Below, piece by piece: positions 27,086-35,320 of a stretch of DNA of 64,000 nucleotides. A program made the position numbers and the translations under genes. The DNA is from CAVSVP01 sp963731125. Lineage in GTDB: Bacteria > Pseudomonadota > Gammaproteobacteria > Competibacterales > Competibacteraceae. The notes below the pieces were generated by a model that saw only the letters and a program-made list of their open reading frames with translations, searched no databases and had not been told where the DNA came from. The stretch's first letter is position 1. The number at the start of each line of letters is the position of its first letter. The stretch spans positions 434,001-498,000 of the forward strand of contig CAVSVP010000008.1 of NCBI GenBank assembly GCA_963731125.1, in the 5' to 3' direction.

Positions 27086-28687
27086 ATGAGTCGTGCATCC
27101 AGCAAGAGTCTTTGGGACGTTTTCATGTGGCTGCCGTTGTTGCTGGTCAGCGTCTTGGCGGGCATCGCCTCGGCGGAGGTGGTGCTGCATCGGGGCAACG
27201 TGGGCGAACCCGAGACCCTGGATCCGGCCAAGTCTGCCGGCGTTTGGGAGGCGCACATTCAGCGCGATTTGTTTGAGGGCCTGGTGGCCGAGGCGACCGA
27301 CGGGACACTGATTCCCGGCGCGGCAGAGTCCTGGCAGATCAGTGACGACGGTCGGGTCTACACCTTTACTCTGCGCGAGGATGGCAAGTGGTCCGACGGC
27401 TCGCCCGTTACCGCCCAGGACTTTGCATTCGCCTTTCAGCGACTGCTGAATCCGGCTACCGCCTCCAAATACGCCTCTATACTGTATCCTATCCGAGGTG
27501 CCGAGGACTACAATACCGGCAAGACCAAGGACGCGGCCGCCGTCGGCGTTAAAGCTCTGAATCGGCGCACCCTGGAAATCACTCTTAAGTCGCCCACGCC
27601 CTATTTTCTCCAGCAACTGGCTCACCACACGGCCTATCCCGTGTCTAAGACCAATGTAAAGCAGCATGGCGACCCTTGGATTAAGGCGGGTAATATGCTC
27701 AGCAACGGTGCCTATCGGCTTGCCGAGACAATGCCCCAGGCCCATGTCAAGCTGGTGAAAAACGAGCACTTTCACGACGCCGACAACGTAGCCATCGATA
27801 CCGTGTACTTTTACCCTACGGAAGACCGCGCGGCTGCGGTCAAGCGCTTTCGGGCCGGGGAGCTGGATCTGCAATACGAAGTGTCGGACACGCAGGTTCC
27901 CTGGCTCAAAGAGAACTTGCCCGATGAGCTCATTATCGCCCCGTATTTGGGTATCTACTATTATACGGTTAACCTCACCCGCAAGCCCTTTGACGATGTG
28001 CGGGTGCGCCGTGCCCTGGCCTTGGCCATACGGCGGGAGATTTTGGTGGAAAAGATCACCGGTGCCGGTGAAATGGCGGCCTATAGCATCGTGCCTCCCG
28101 GGGTGAGCCACTATACGTCGGCCTATGCCGATTTTAGGGACGGGGCTACCGGCAAACGCATGGCCGAGGCGCAACAGCTGATGCAGGCAGCCGGTTTCGG
28201 TCCAGATAACCCTTTGCGCTTTACCCTAAGTTATAACACGAGCGAAAACCACAAAAAAATCGCCGTGGCTATTGCTGCCATGTGGAAACAGCTTGGCGTG
28301 CGGTTGCAACTGGAGAATGCCGAAGTCAAAGTCCATTACAACAAACTGCAGGAACACGATTTCGATGTGGCCCGAGCCGGCTGGATTGCCGACTATGACG
28401 ATGCCCAGAACTTTCTGTTTCTGCTGCAAAGCAATAATCCGGAACTGAACTATTCCAGTTATTCCAATCCCGAATTTGACCGGTTAATGGCCGCCGCCTC
28501 CGTGACGGCGGATCTGGACAAGCGCGCCGCCTTGCTGCAGCAGGCCGAGGCCATCGCCATGAGCGATATGCCTTATATTCCTATCTACTACTACGTCAGC
28601 AAGAATCTGGTGAAGACTTACGTCAAGGGCTGGAAACCCAATATTAAGGACGTGCATCCCACCCGCTGGATGCGCATCGAGCGCTAG
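27086..28687 (+). CDS. oppA: Oligopeptide ABC transporter, periplasmic binding protein
   Basis: 533-residue SBP_bac_5 protein that captures peptides in the periplasm for the OppBCDF transporter. It has a signal peptide (WLPLLLVSVLAGIASA) and the family start VLHRGNVGEPETLDPAKS, then WSDGSPVTAQDFAFAFQRLL and the late ARAGWIADYDDAQNFLF. Length fits OppA. The ATG at 27086 has no strong ribosome-binding site. oppB follows after 40 bp, but oppC is cut off and oppDF are absent here, so this transporter cannot work unless a permease and ATPases elsewhere serve it. Confidence 0.9.
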   Translation: MSRASSKSLWDVFMWLPLLLVSVLAGIASAEVVLHRGNVGEPETLDPAKSAGVWEAHIQRDLFEGLVAEATDGTLIPGAAESWQISDDGRVYTFTLREDGKWSDGSPVTAQDFAFAFQRLLNPATASKYASILYPIRGAEDYNTGKTKDAAAVGVKALNRRTLEITLKSPTPYFLQQLAHHTAYPVSKTNVKQHGDPWIKAGNMLSNGAYRLAETMPQAHVKLVKNEHFHDADNVAIDTVYFYPTEDRAAAVKRFRAGELDLQYEVSDTQVPWLKENLPDELIIAPYLGIYYYTVNLTRKPFDDVRVRRALALAIRREILVEKITGAGEMAAYSIVPPGVSHYTSAYADFRDGATGKRMAEAQQLMQAAGFGPDNPLRFTLSYNTSENHKKIAVAIAAMWKQLGVRLQLENAEVKVHYNKLQEHDFDVARAGWIADYDDAQNFLFLLQSNNPELNYSSYSNPEFDRLMAAASVTADLDKRAALLQQAEAIAMSDMPYIPIYYYVSKNLVKTYVKGWKPNIKDVHPTRWMRIER

Positions 28688-28727
28688 GATCGGTTAAGCG
28701 TAAGCGCAGGTGAGCAGCTAACACATC

Positions 28728-29651
28728 GTGCTCATTTTTATTCTCAAGCGCATCCTCTGGTCCGTTCCCACCCTGTTGGTGGTGGTCATCTCGTCTTTTT
28801 TTCTTATCCGTCTGGCCCCAGGGGGTCCCTTCGACTTGGATCGGGCATTGCCCAAGGCAATCGAGGAAAACCTGATGCGGGCCTATCAGCTGGACCAACC
28901 GCTGTGGGTGCAATTGTGGAACTATCTGGTCAATATCCTTCACGGGGACTTGGGCCCCTCTTTTACGTACCAGGATTACACGGTTACTGAACTGATCCTG
29001 ACGGGTTTTCCGATCTCCTTGCAACTAGGGCTGACAGCCATTAGCCTGGCACTGCTACTGGGATTGGTGCTGGGCACCACCGCCGTTCTACGCCAGAACA
29101 GCTGGCTGGATTACGCCGTAATGGCCGCCGCCATGACCGGCATCGCCGTGCCTAACTTTGTTATGGCACCGTTGCTCACGCTGATCTTTGGAATCTATTT
29201 GAAAATGCTGCCGGTAGGGGGCTATGGCGACGGTAACTGGCAGTATCTGATCCTGCCGGTTGTCGCACTGGCACTGCCCCAGGTGGCCTATATCGCCCGG
29301 CTTGCTCGGGCTTCTCTGATTGAGGTGCTGAGGACCCCTTATATCCGCACTGCCCGGGCCAAGGGGATTGGCGAATGGCTGGTAATAACCCGCCATGCCC
29401 GCAAAGGGGCACTCCTGCCAGTGGTATCCTATCTGGGGCCGGCCACCGCCCAGATTATCACCGGCTCAGTGGTGATCGAACAGATCTTCGGCATCCCCGG
29501 TATTGGCCGCTATTTTGTGCAGGGAGCGCTGAATCGCGACTATACCCTGGTGATGGGTGTGGTGATCTTCTTTGCCGTGCTGATTATTCTGTGCAATCTC
29601 CTCGTGGATCTGGTCTACGGCCTCTTGGACCCCAAGGTACGGTACGATTGA
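28728..29651 (+). CDS. oppB: Oligopeptide ABC transporter permease
   Basis: 307-residue inner-membrane permease with the usual OppB layout: first helix LIFILKRILWSVPTLLVVVI, the ASLIEVLRTPYIRTARAKGI coupling loop (EAA motif) for the ATPases, and the C-terminal NLLVDLVYGLLDPKVRYD. It starts with GTG. Its stop overlaps an ATG (TGATG at 29649-29653), the coupling expected with oppC, but only a stub of oppC remains. Confidence 0.9.
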   Translation: MLIFILKRILWSVPTLLVVVISSFFLIRLAPGGPFDLDRALPKAIEENLMRAYQLDQPLWVQLWNYLVNILHGDLGPSFTYQDYTVTELILTGFPISLQLGLTAISLALLLGLVLGTTAVLRQNSWLDYAVMAAAMTGIAVPNFVMAPLLTLIFGIYLKMLPVGGYGDGNWQYLILPVVALALPQVAYIARLARASLIEVLRTPYIRTARAKGIGEWLVITRHARKGALLPVVSYLGPATAQIITGSVVIEQIFGIPGIGRYFVQGALNRDYTLVMGVVIFFAVLIILCNLLVDLVYGLLDPKVRYD

Positions 29652-29754
29652 TGGACCCTGTTGCGACAAAATGGGGGAAGGGAGGCGTATCGCAGGGGGT
29701 GCGATCCTGGAGGCTGTCACGGACACCGGTCACGCCCTGCCCGATCAATAATTC
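29651..29754 (+). pseudogene. 5' stub of oppC
   Basis: The ATG overlapping the oppB stop starts MDPVATKWGKGGVSQGVRSW, and the open frame then runs into the neighbouring - strand gene with no similarity to OppC. About 30 codons of a ~290-codon gene remain at most. Identification rests on position and start overlap rather than on the few residues. The break marks the left edge of the foreign cassette region. Confidence 0.55.
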
Positions 29755-30171
29755 TCACTTTGTTGGCAGCTCTTCATACTTAACCAGTTCATTTACTTCT
29801 CTGTACCACTCTGATCTGGAACCCCAGAATATATTCTGAAACGGCTTTATTCCTGGATCAGCATCCAACGTACCTGCCGGGACAACAACCGCCTTTTTGC
29901 TTTTCGCTAGCCAAGGCAGCGATGAGCCACAGTTTTTACAAAAGGATGTAGCGAAATGCTTTGTGTTCTCGAGCTCAAAGCGCCCAACATACTCTTCGCC
30001 GACAAGCCATTTAAATTGTTCCGGAGAGACTAATAAGTTTGAGGCATGAGCGCTGCCGGTAAACTTTCTACATCGCGAGCAATGGCAATATTGAAATATT
30101 CCAAGATTTCCGGTGATTTCATAACGCACCTTGTTACAAAGACAGCTTCCGGTTACTTTAGTTGAAGGCAC
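29755..30171 (-). CDS. GFA/CENP-V family zinc protein
   Basis: 138-residue protein of the glutathione-dependent formaldehyde-activating (GFA) fold. The GTG at 30171 is chosen because AGGAG stands eight bases upstream and the family starts here (GSCLCNKVRYEI). Zinc ligands are visible as CLC near the start, CHCSRCR in the middle and CKNCGSS later. Most GFA-like proteins have no proven activity; some act on S-adducts of glutathione. It is the last gene before the oppC stub and so the distal gene of the array. Confidence 0.82.
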   Translation of the reverse strand: MPSTKVTGSCLCNKVRYEITGNLGIFQYCHCSRCRKFTGSAHASNLLVSPEQFKWLVGEEYVGRFELENTKHFATSFCKNCGSSLPWLAKSKKAVVVPAGTLDADPGIKPFQNIFWGSRSEWYREVNELVKYEELPTK

Positions 30172-30195
30172 AGAGCTTCTCCTGATTGTTAACGA

Positions 30196-30469
30196 CCCGG
30201 TTCCACGCCGCCGGCTACGACCTGCGCGTGGAACCGGTTGTTTGATTGATTTCCAGTTGCAGCCAGCGAAAGCAATATCATCTACTTCGCTCTTCCAGAC
30301 GAAGACCGTTACGTACTCCCCAGGCTTCCCAATGCGTGGGTCGCTTAATTGAGACTGGGATAAAACCCTGCTTGCCCTGGACGTATGGGACAGAGACAGA
30401 GAGAAATTTCTCTTCAAATTCCGCATGTAATTCACGCGGAACCCTCACTCTGAATATTCTCGTAATCAT
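30196..30469 (-). pseudogene. Antibiotic-biosynthesis-monooxygenase-like gene, frameshifted
   Basis: The gene starts at 30469, 24 bp after an attC R' box, and reads MITRIFRVRVPRELHAEFEE and SVPYVQGKQGFIPVSIKRPTHWE, the start of a small ferredoxin-like ABM-domain protein. A frameshift near 30345 moves the rest (GEYVTVFVWKSEVDDIAFAG, relatives have EYVMISNWEN...AGSNWNQ) into another frame. The end is cut at the hairpin 30197-30237. Normal length would be about 105 residues. Dead as written. Confidence 0.7.
30197..30237. repeat. Hairpin with 12-bp arms
   Basis: Perfect inverted repeat CCGGTTCCACGC (30197-30208) / GCGTGGAACCGG (30226-30237) around a 17-base loop. It sits where the ABM gene breaks off, just upstream of the GFA gene. 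It could be the terminus of a small mobile or REP-like element. No second copy was noticed in the window. Confidence 0.7.
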
Positions 30470-30493
30470 CTCTACACCATAGCTAACGTGAGA

Positions 30494-30562
30494 GCCTAAC
30501 GCGAAGCTTCAGCCGACGGCGAACCGTGCAACGAGCCGGCCAGCTCCATGCCTTTGTTAGGT
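30494..30562 (-). repeat. attC site (69 bp) after the MarR gene
   Basis: On the - strand: R'' ACCTAAC (containing the MarR stop TAA at 30557-30559), inner arms GGAGCTGGCCGG and CCGTCGGCTGAAGC that can pair, and R' GTTAGGC. The next gene starts 24 bp further on. All consensus positions of RYYYAAC/GTTRRRY are met. Confidence 0.82.
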
Positions 30563-31021
30563 CCGATCTGCCTTTGGATCGGGTTGTTTTATCAGTTTAT
30601 TGAGTATCTCTCCAAGCGCGGAGATCTCTGCAGGCGTTAGCTTGCCTTCCAGCTGGGCATGGATCGCGCCGCCGTACACCGGCCACATCCGTTTTAACAG
30701 TTTGGTCCCCGCGTCCGTAATCCGGACGACGTTGCCGCGGCCGTCTTCCGGACAGGACAGGCGTTGAACCAAGTGTTCATGTTCCAGTTTGTCAATGAGG
30801 CGGGACAGGTTGTACTTCGACAACAAAGTCTTGGCACCGATTTCGTACTGCCGCAGTCCGCCATCGCGCGCGCGATGCAACTCTAACAGTACGTCGTACC
30901 AGGTCAGCGGCGGCAGCCGTGCGGCCTTGAGCGCGGCGTTGACGTAATCCAGTAGTTGGGTCTGGGTAAGCAGCAGCCGCGCCCACGTTGTCACCGCGGG
31001 TTCGCTAGGAGGATTGTTCAT
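30557..31021 (-). CDS. MarR-family transcriptional regulator
   Basis: 154-residue winged-helix regulator (start at 31021, MNNPPSEP; in-frame starts up to 31057 would overlap its own operator). The DNA-binding part reads LPPLTWYDVLLELHRARDGG and LLSKYNLSRLIDKLEHEHLV, and the wing RLSCPEDGRGNVVRITDAG. It is divergent from the rhodanese-DoxX genes across a large palindrome (31044-31097), so it most likely represses both directions and responds to a small molecule. Its stop lies inside an attC R'' box, so it ends a cassette. Confidence 0.86.
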   Translation of the reverse strand: MNNPPSEPAVTTWARLLLTQTQLLDYVNAALKAARLPPLTWYDVLLELHRARDGGLRQYEIGAKTLLSKYNLSRLIDKLEHEHLVQRLSCPEDGRGNVVRITDAGTKLLKRMWPVYGGAIHAQLEGKLTPAEISALGEILNKLIKQPDPKADRT

Positions 31022-31043
31022 AGTTCCGAATGTAGCCGAAAAA

Positions 31044-31097
31044 AGTTGCATGTGCAACCAAATGTAGGTAGCATAGCATTTGGTTGCACATGCAACT
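31044..31097. promoter_or_regulatory. Probable MarR operator (large palindrome)
   Basis: Two 21-bp arms, 31044-31064 and 31077-31097, are exact reverse complements around a 12-bp centre. Each arm contains the smaller palindrome GTTGCATGTGCAAC or its GTTGCACATGCAAC form. The sequence lies between marR and the rhodanese gene, spaced for two MarR dimers covering both divergent promoters. Confidence 0.8.
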
Positions 31098-31126
31098 AAA
31101 TGCTATTTCAACTCAGGAGAACACTC

Positions 31127-31459
31127 ATGAATGCAATCTCACGCAACGAACTCAAGCAGCGCCTCGATGCCGGCGAACCAATCACTCTGGTGGAAGCCTT
31201 ACCGCAGCGCTATTTCGAGGCCGAACACCTGCCCGGGGCTATCAATATCCCGCACGACGAGATCCGTGAACGTGCGGCCGATCAACTCCCGGACAAAGAC
31301 GCCACCATAGTGGTCTACTGCGCGAGCACGGCATGTCAGAATTCGGCGATCGGGACGCAAATATTGACCGCCATGGGCTACCGCCAGGTCTTTGAATACG
31401 TCGAGGGGAAGCAGGATTGGAAAGACGCGGGATATTCGTTGGCAGGGGGTCGCGCATGA
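31127..31459 (+). CDS. Rhodanese-domain protein
   Basis: 110-residue single rhodanese domain; the ATG at 31127 has AGGAG upstream. The active-site Cys lies in VVYCASTACQNS, a loop of the sulfurtransferase or thiol-relay type. The family motif EAEHLPGAINIPHDEI precedes it. It is placed under the MarR operator and followed by a DoxX-like remnant. Rhodanese plus DoxX under a MarR/ArsR-type regulator is a common small-molecule or thiol-stress arrangement; the substrate is unknown. Confidence 0.85.
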   Translation: MNAISRNELKQRLDAGEPITLVEALPQRYFEAEHLPGAINIPHDEIRERAADQLPDKDATIVVYCASTACQNSAIGTQILTAMGYRQVFEYVEGKQDWKDAGYSLAGGRA

Positions 31460-31482
31460 GCGGCCCCTACCTCTAGAGGGGC

Positions 31483-31749
31483 ATGGAGTGGCCGATATTT
31501 CTGCTGGAACTCCGCAGAAGACTTGCCAGACGCGTCGGCTGTTACGGGCGCTCTCTTTCGCTGGCCCTGATACCGGTTATGGCAGTGGCGATGTTGACCT
31601 ACGTTGCCAATGGTCAGCGCTTTACGCACCACGGTGGTGGTAAGGATGAGCCGGCCTTTGTGATGGTGGCCTCCATCGCGCACGGCTTACTGGGCAACGG
31701 GGCATATGCGCGACGTAGCCGATCCGTTTGGCTGTCGACGTCGAGATAA
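31483..31749 (+). pseudogene. DoxX-family membrane protein, C-terminal remnant
   Basis: The frame holds the second half of a DoxX-like protein: SLALIPVMAVAMLTYVANGQ then RFTHHGGGKDEPAFVMVASIAHGLLGNGAYA, close to the family pattern (ALIPVM...GWLFTNPGGGWEYPLFLTVA...ALLGDGAYAL). The first helices are missing or out of frame between the rhodanese stop and this point. Normal DoxX proteins are ~140 residues with four helices. The start given is only the first ATG in frame. Confidence 0.6.
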
Positions 31750-31791
31750 GGGAATCCGGCTTGCGTTGACTTCACTTGGAGCAAGCCGGAA

Positions 31792-31881
31792 ACCTAACGC
31801 TTGCCATCAGCCGGCTTGAAACCCAAAGCGACTATAAAAGAAGCGACGTGTTTGGGGTCAGGCTGGATGGCATAGTTAGAT
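31792..31881 (-). repeat. attC site (90 bp) after the PhzF gene
   Basis: On the - strand: R'' ATCTAAC (holding the PhzF stop TAA at 31876-31878), pairing arms GCCATCCAGCC and GGCTGATGGC, and R' GTTAGGT at 31798-31792. Confidence 0.8.
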
Positions 31882-32748
31882 TTCAACTAACCTGACCTCG
31901 CTGACTGCGGCCTTTCCCCCGACCATAAGACTGGAGACGGAGCTCCTTTCCGTTTGGAGCCTTACGGCAATGACGCTTGGTGAGGGGGGAGACATGAAAT
32001 GGCCTTGTTCGATGAGATAGTGAGCCTTTTTATTGTTTAGCTTGTCATATAAATAGCAAGCCAGCGGTCCCGCTGCCATGCCGGTCGCCGCCTCCTCCTC
32101 GATGCTGTAACGCGGGGCAAACATACGCGCACCCGCATCCCGACCTGCTGTTTCGACTTGGAGTGAGAAGACGTAATATCCGATTAAGTCATCGGCTTCA
32201 CTAAGTGCCGAAATGAGTTTCATAGTCGGAGTAACGGCTCTGAGGACATCGGCGTTGCGAAGCGCAATCACCAGAAAGGCATTGCCGGTATTGACCACCC
32301 AGGGCGGCGCGTCCGCCAAGAGGTCCGATGGGTTGAGGCCCAGGGAATCAAGGACACGACGCTGATGCGCTTGAGTCAATTCCGTATAGTGGGGCGCCAC
32401 TTGTTCCATGTAGGCAACATCTCCCTCCATAAGAATTTCGCGGCGGCCATCAATGGTCTCTTTGGATGTTTGGTCATTGGGCAGTGCACCGGTTTGACGC
32501 AAATAGCTAAACGTGGCGATGGTGGCATGACCACAATGCGCAATCTGACGAGTGGGCGTAAAGAACTCGAGTTTGAAATCCGCCGTAGCCGAGGGTGAGA
32601 TAAAGGCAGTTTCTGAGAGACCGATGGCTGCAGCAATGCGTTGCTTTTGCTCCTGGGAATACCGCTGGGCGTTTAGAACAACTCCAGCAGGGTTGCCACC
32701 GATATTCTCGTCAACGAAGGCGTTGACGATCGGCACTTCAATTTTCAT
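31876..32748 (-). CDS. PhzF-family isomerase/epimerase-like protein
   Basis: 290-residue protein of the PhzF/YddE fold (diaminopimelate-epimerase-like). Family marks: VNAFVDENIGGNPAGVVLNA near the start, the catalytic Glu in GLSETAFISPS, CGHAT in QIAHCGHATIATF and the late TGMAAGPLACYL. Such proteins catalyse isomerisations or proton shifts on diverse acids; only PhzF of phenazine synthesis is well characterised and no phz genes are here. It begins 20 bp after an attC R' half (32768-32774) and ends inside an attC, so it is a one-gene cassette. Confidence 0.85.
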   Translation of the reverse strand: MKIEVPIVNAFVDENIGGNPAGVVLNAQRYSQEQKQRIAAAIGLSETAFISPSATADFKLEFFTPTRQIAHCGHATIATFSYLRQTGALPNDQTSKETIDGRREILMEGDVAYMEQVAPHYTELTQAHQRRVLDSLGLNPSDLLADAPPWVVNTGNAFLVIALRNADVLRAVTPTMKLISALSEADDLIGYYVFSLQVETAGRDAGARMFAPRYSIEEEAATGMAAGPLACYLYDKLNNKKAHYLIEQGHFMSPPSPSVIAVRLQTERSSVSSLMVGGKAAVSEVRLVEI

Positions 32749-32767
32749 AGCGATATCCTTACTTACA

Positions 32768-32806
32768 ACCTAACGCTTCATTGAGCGCCTGGCGCAGTCA
32801 GTGTAC
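32768..32806 (-). repeat. attC half-site interrupted by an IS
   Basis: ACCTAAC at 32768-32774 (R' GTTAGGT on the - strand) stands 20 bp before the PhzF start. 22 bp to its right begins the IS target duplication GTCAGTGTAC (32797-32806). The other half after the IS (34155-34175) has no clear R'' box, so the site is degenerate as well as split. Confidence 0.5.
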
Positions 32807-34154
32807 CTGGTTGACTGACAAAACTCCTCTCAGCTAACTCTCATGCTGCCTCCAGGGCGGGAAGTAACAAGGCATAACAGGCTGGCAAAGGGTCCATCCA
32901 GCGGGCTTGTTGACGTTTTTGCCGCCCCTGTCGGCGGCTGGCCTGAGCCGGATCCGGATCCTAGAGGGAGCCCAGCGTCAAGCGTTGCAGCAGGGCTTCG
33001 CCATGAGCCAGCGCATAGCGCAGCCCATGCCAGCCTAAGCGCAGATAGCTGTGGCCGCGAAACCAATGGGTATCGACCCGGCGGCGCTGGCCCTGGGCGA
33101 CCACCGCGGCGCCTTGGCAAGTCAGGTAGAGGGTGGCCACGGCCAAGACCAACAGCAACCGTGTCAGGGTGCGGGCGTCGCGCAGTTGGGAGCTTTCCAG
33201 TTGGAAGCCGTTGGATTTGTCGTCCAGGAAATTCTCCTCGATCCGAAAGCGCTGGCCATACTCAGCCAGGGTATCGCGGTCGGTCGGTTCATCGCTGAGG
33301 ATCAACCAGGGCTCGCGGTGGCCCCGTTGCCAGCCCACGGCCAAGTGCATCTCCAGGCGTTGGGCACCGACAAAGACGTGATGATAGCAGCCCACTTCAC
33401 CGGCCTGCACGCGAATGACCAGGCGCCGATAGTGTCCCCGGCGCTGGACATAGAGATGCAACCCTGAGCGCTTGATACGCACGCGCAGATGCCAGCGCGC
33501 GTGGCGGTGAATCCAGGCCATCAGTTCCCCATGCAGAAAGCCCCGATCGGCCAACAGCACGATGTCCCGCCCTGGCGGCAACAGCCGCTCGGCCAAGCGC
33601 AACAACCCACGGTAAGCCCGAAAGGCCACACTGCTGGAGCGATGCTCGATCACCTTCCAGACCAGCGGTATGGTACGGCCGCGATACACTAACCCCAGGC
33701 GGATCAAACACCACCGGTTCCACAGCAACGAGGTATCCAAGACCACGTACAGCCGTGGCGCGTCCAGTTCCGCCAACACCGGCTGCAACAGCGCGCCGTA
33801 GAGGTGGTGGACATCCACTCGCCGATTGGCTAACCAGCGCCGAAACCGCCGCCAACTGCTGGCGGCGAACCGGGCGCGACTGTGTACATACGGCACCCAC
33901 TCACTTAGCCCAATCCAGCCGCTGCTCAATAACCCAACCACCATCCATGCCAAGGTCGATAAATGCCGGCGATCGCGCCACGGTGCTTGTGCCAAGAGGG
34001 AGACTATCGTATCGTAAAGTGGGGATGAGGTATTCATGCGCGGGCTCCTTATGTTTAACCCATCCCGTTGGAACACGGGTCGCGCATTTCATCTCATCCC
34101 TTTCTTTAATTTCAAGTAGAATCCGTGCCTTAGCGAGTTTTGTCAGTCAACCAG
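32807..34154 (-). mobile_element. IS4-type insertion sequence, complete (1348 bp)
   Basis: Perfect 20-bp terminal inverted repeats beginning CTGGTTGACTGACAAAACTC, flanked by the 10-bp duplication GTCAGTGTAC (32797-32806 and 34155-34164). It has one intact transposase gene. It looks recent and able to move. It is also the source or sibling of the 497-bp fragment in the CHAT gene. Confidence 0.92.
32961..34037 (-). CDS. IS4-family transposase
   Basis: 358 residues from the ATG at 34037 (AAGGAG upstream). DDE catalytic residues: Asp in LYVVLDTSLLWNRW, Asp in DIVLLADRGFLHGELM and the YREK signature Y-x2-R-x3-E-x6-K in YGQRFRIEENFLDDK. This signature and the 10-bp duplication define the IS4 family. 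Frame intact. Confidence 0.92.
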   Translation of the reverse strand: MNTSSPLYDTIVSLLAQAPWRDRRHLSTLAWMVVGLLSSGWIGLSEWVPYVHSRARFAASSWRRFRRWLANRRVDVHHLYGALLQPVLAELDAPRLYVVLDTSLLWNRWCLIRLGLVYRGRTIPLVWKVIEHRSSSVAFRAYRGLLRLAERLLPPGRDIVLLADRGFLHGELMAWIHRHARWHLRVRIKRSGLHLYVQRRGHYRRLVIRVQAGEVGCYHHVFVGAQRLEMHLAVGWQRGHREPWLILSDEPTDRDTLAEYGQRFRIEENFLDDKSNGFQLESSQLRDARTLTRLLLVLAVATLYLTCQGAAVVAQGQRRRVDTHWFRGHSYLRLGWHGLRYALAHGEALLQRLTLGSL

Positions 34155-34172
34155 GTCAGTGTACTCCACGTA

Positions 34173-34595
34173 TCATTCGGTACTCGACCGCCCCCAGGGC
34201 GGGCCTTTCAATTCCACAACGTTCCCCTCTGGGTCCGTTACATATATCGATGGCCCCTCGCCATTCGCACCGTACCTAGACTCAACCTGACCCGGATTGA
34301 CTCCGTTTTCGCGCAAGTAAGCCAGTATCTCATCGGGATTAAAGGGTTCTATCCTGAGACAAAAGTGGTCTAGGTTACGCCCCTCCATTCCTGGCGCGGC
34401 TCCTCCGACCTTGCCAAGCTTACCGCTCACGGGAACCAAGTCGATCAAGGAACTACCTGCGCGCACCTGATACAAGCCAACCTCCTCCTGAATTTTTTCA
34501 AGCGTACATCCAAGAACCTTGATGTAGAAGTTCATCATAACTTCAACATCTGTCATCCTGAGGACCAGATGGTCAATCTGTTTTATCTTGAACAT
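34173..34595 (-). CDS. VOC-family (glyoxalase/bleomycin-resistance fold) protein
   Basis: 140-residue single vicinal-oxygen-chelate domain. The ATG at 34595 has GGAGG upstream and lies 31 bp after an attC R' box. Metal-site positions of the fold are visible: His in IDHLVLRMTD, His in NLDHFCLRI and Glu in EGNVVELKGP. Substrate unknown; relatives include glyoxalases, thiol transferases and dioxygenases, and VOC proteins are frequent cassette cargo. Confidence 0.86.
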   Translation of the reverse strand: MFKIKQIDHLVLRMTDVEVMMNFYIKVLGCTLEKIQEEVGLYQVRAGSSLIDLVPVSGKLGKVGGAAPGMEGRNLDHFCLRIEPFNPDEILAYLRENGVNPGQVESRYGANGEGPSIYVTDPEGNVVELKGPPWGRSSTE

Positions 34596-34625
34596 TAACA
34601 ACCTCCATAGCTAAGCTTTTAAGGT

Positions 34626-34724
34626 ACCTAACAGCTTGCGGTTTAGTCGCAAAACACGGCACAAGCCGTTACGGAGGGTAAAGCAGACGCGGCGCTCGGA
34701 ACAGACAAAGCCGTGGGTTATGCG
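34626..34724 (-). repeat. attC-like site (99 bp) after the SDR gene
   Basis: On the - strand: R''-like GCATAAC (holding the SDR stop TAA, one mismatch to consensus), ~80 bp of moderate dyad symmetry, then R' GTTAGGT. The VOC gene starts 31 bp further on. The inner arms are less clear than in the other sites. Confidence 0.6.
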
Positions 34725-35320
34725 TAGTCCCTGGCGTCGAGTACTTCCCCCGACATCTCTCCCTCTACACTCGCCACATACGCCCGCGCAACCGTTGATG
34801 CCGGCAAGCCCTGCGCGGGGCTCCGGCCCATCGCCTTTAGCGTCTCCTGAACCCACGGTGGCGAAACGACGTTGACGCGGATCCCACGGGGGAGCTCCAA
34901 AGCTGCGGCTCTCGCCAGGGCCTCAACGCCTGCATTGACCATACTGATCGAGGCACTGCCCGGAATCGGGTGCTGGCTGAGCACGCCGCTCGTGAGAGTG
35001 AACGAACCGCCATCTGAAATATGAGAATACCCTAGTCGGACGAGGTTCACTTGCCCCATCAACTTGCTCGAGAGGCCGAGCTCGAAGTCCTCGTCGCTCA
35101 GGTCAACGAACGATCCGAAGGCGGCTTGGCCTGCGGCACAGACAACGGCGTCGAAAGGGGCCGCAGACTCGAAGAGCGCGCGGATGGAGTCCGAATCAGC
35201 GATGTCAGCGTGCAGGTCGCCGCTTGTACGGCTGACGCGGATGACTTCATGCCCGCCTGAGAGGGACTGAGCGACGGCTTGGCCGATAGTACCGGTGGCC
35301 CCAATAACGATGATTCTCAT
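34718..35320 (-). CDS. Short SDR-family protein without the YxxxK motif
   Basis: 200 residues; the ATG at 35320 has GAGGAG upstream. Rossmann start RIIVIGATGTIGQAVAQSL, then DAVVCAAGQAAFGSF and the active-site region LTSGVLSQHPIPGSASISMVN. Where classical SDRs have Tyr-x3-Lys this protein has Ser and Asn, as in a known group of ~200-residue SDR relatives. It may bind NAD(P) without classical catalysis. Its stop lies in the R'' of the attC-like site that follows. Confidence 0.82.
   Translation of the reverse strand: MRIIVIGATGTIGQAVAQSLSGGHEVIRVSRTSGDLHADIADSDSIRALFESAAPFDAVVCAAGQAAFGSFVDLSDEDFELGLSSKLMGQVNLVRLGYSHISDGGSFTLTSGVLSQHPIPGSASISMVNAGVEALARAAALELPRGIRVNVVSPPWVQETLKAMGRSPAQGLPASTVARAYVASVEGEMSGEVLDARDYA

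Noticed and set aside
31755..31790. Hairpin CCGGCTTGC / GCAAGCCGG as terminator
   Set aside because: The loop is long and no T-run follows on either strand; left unassigned next to the attC.
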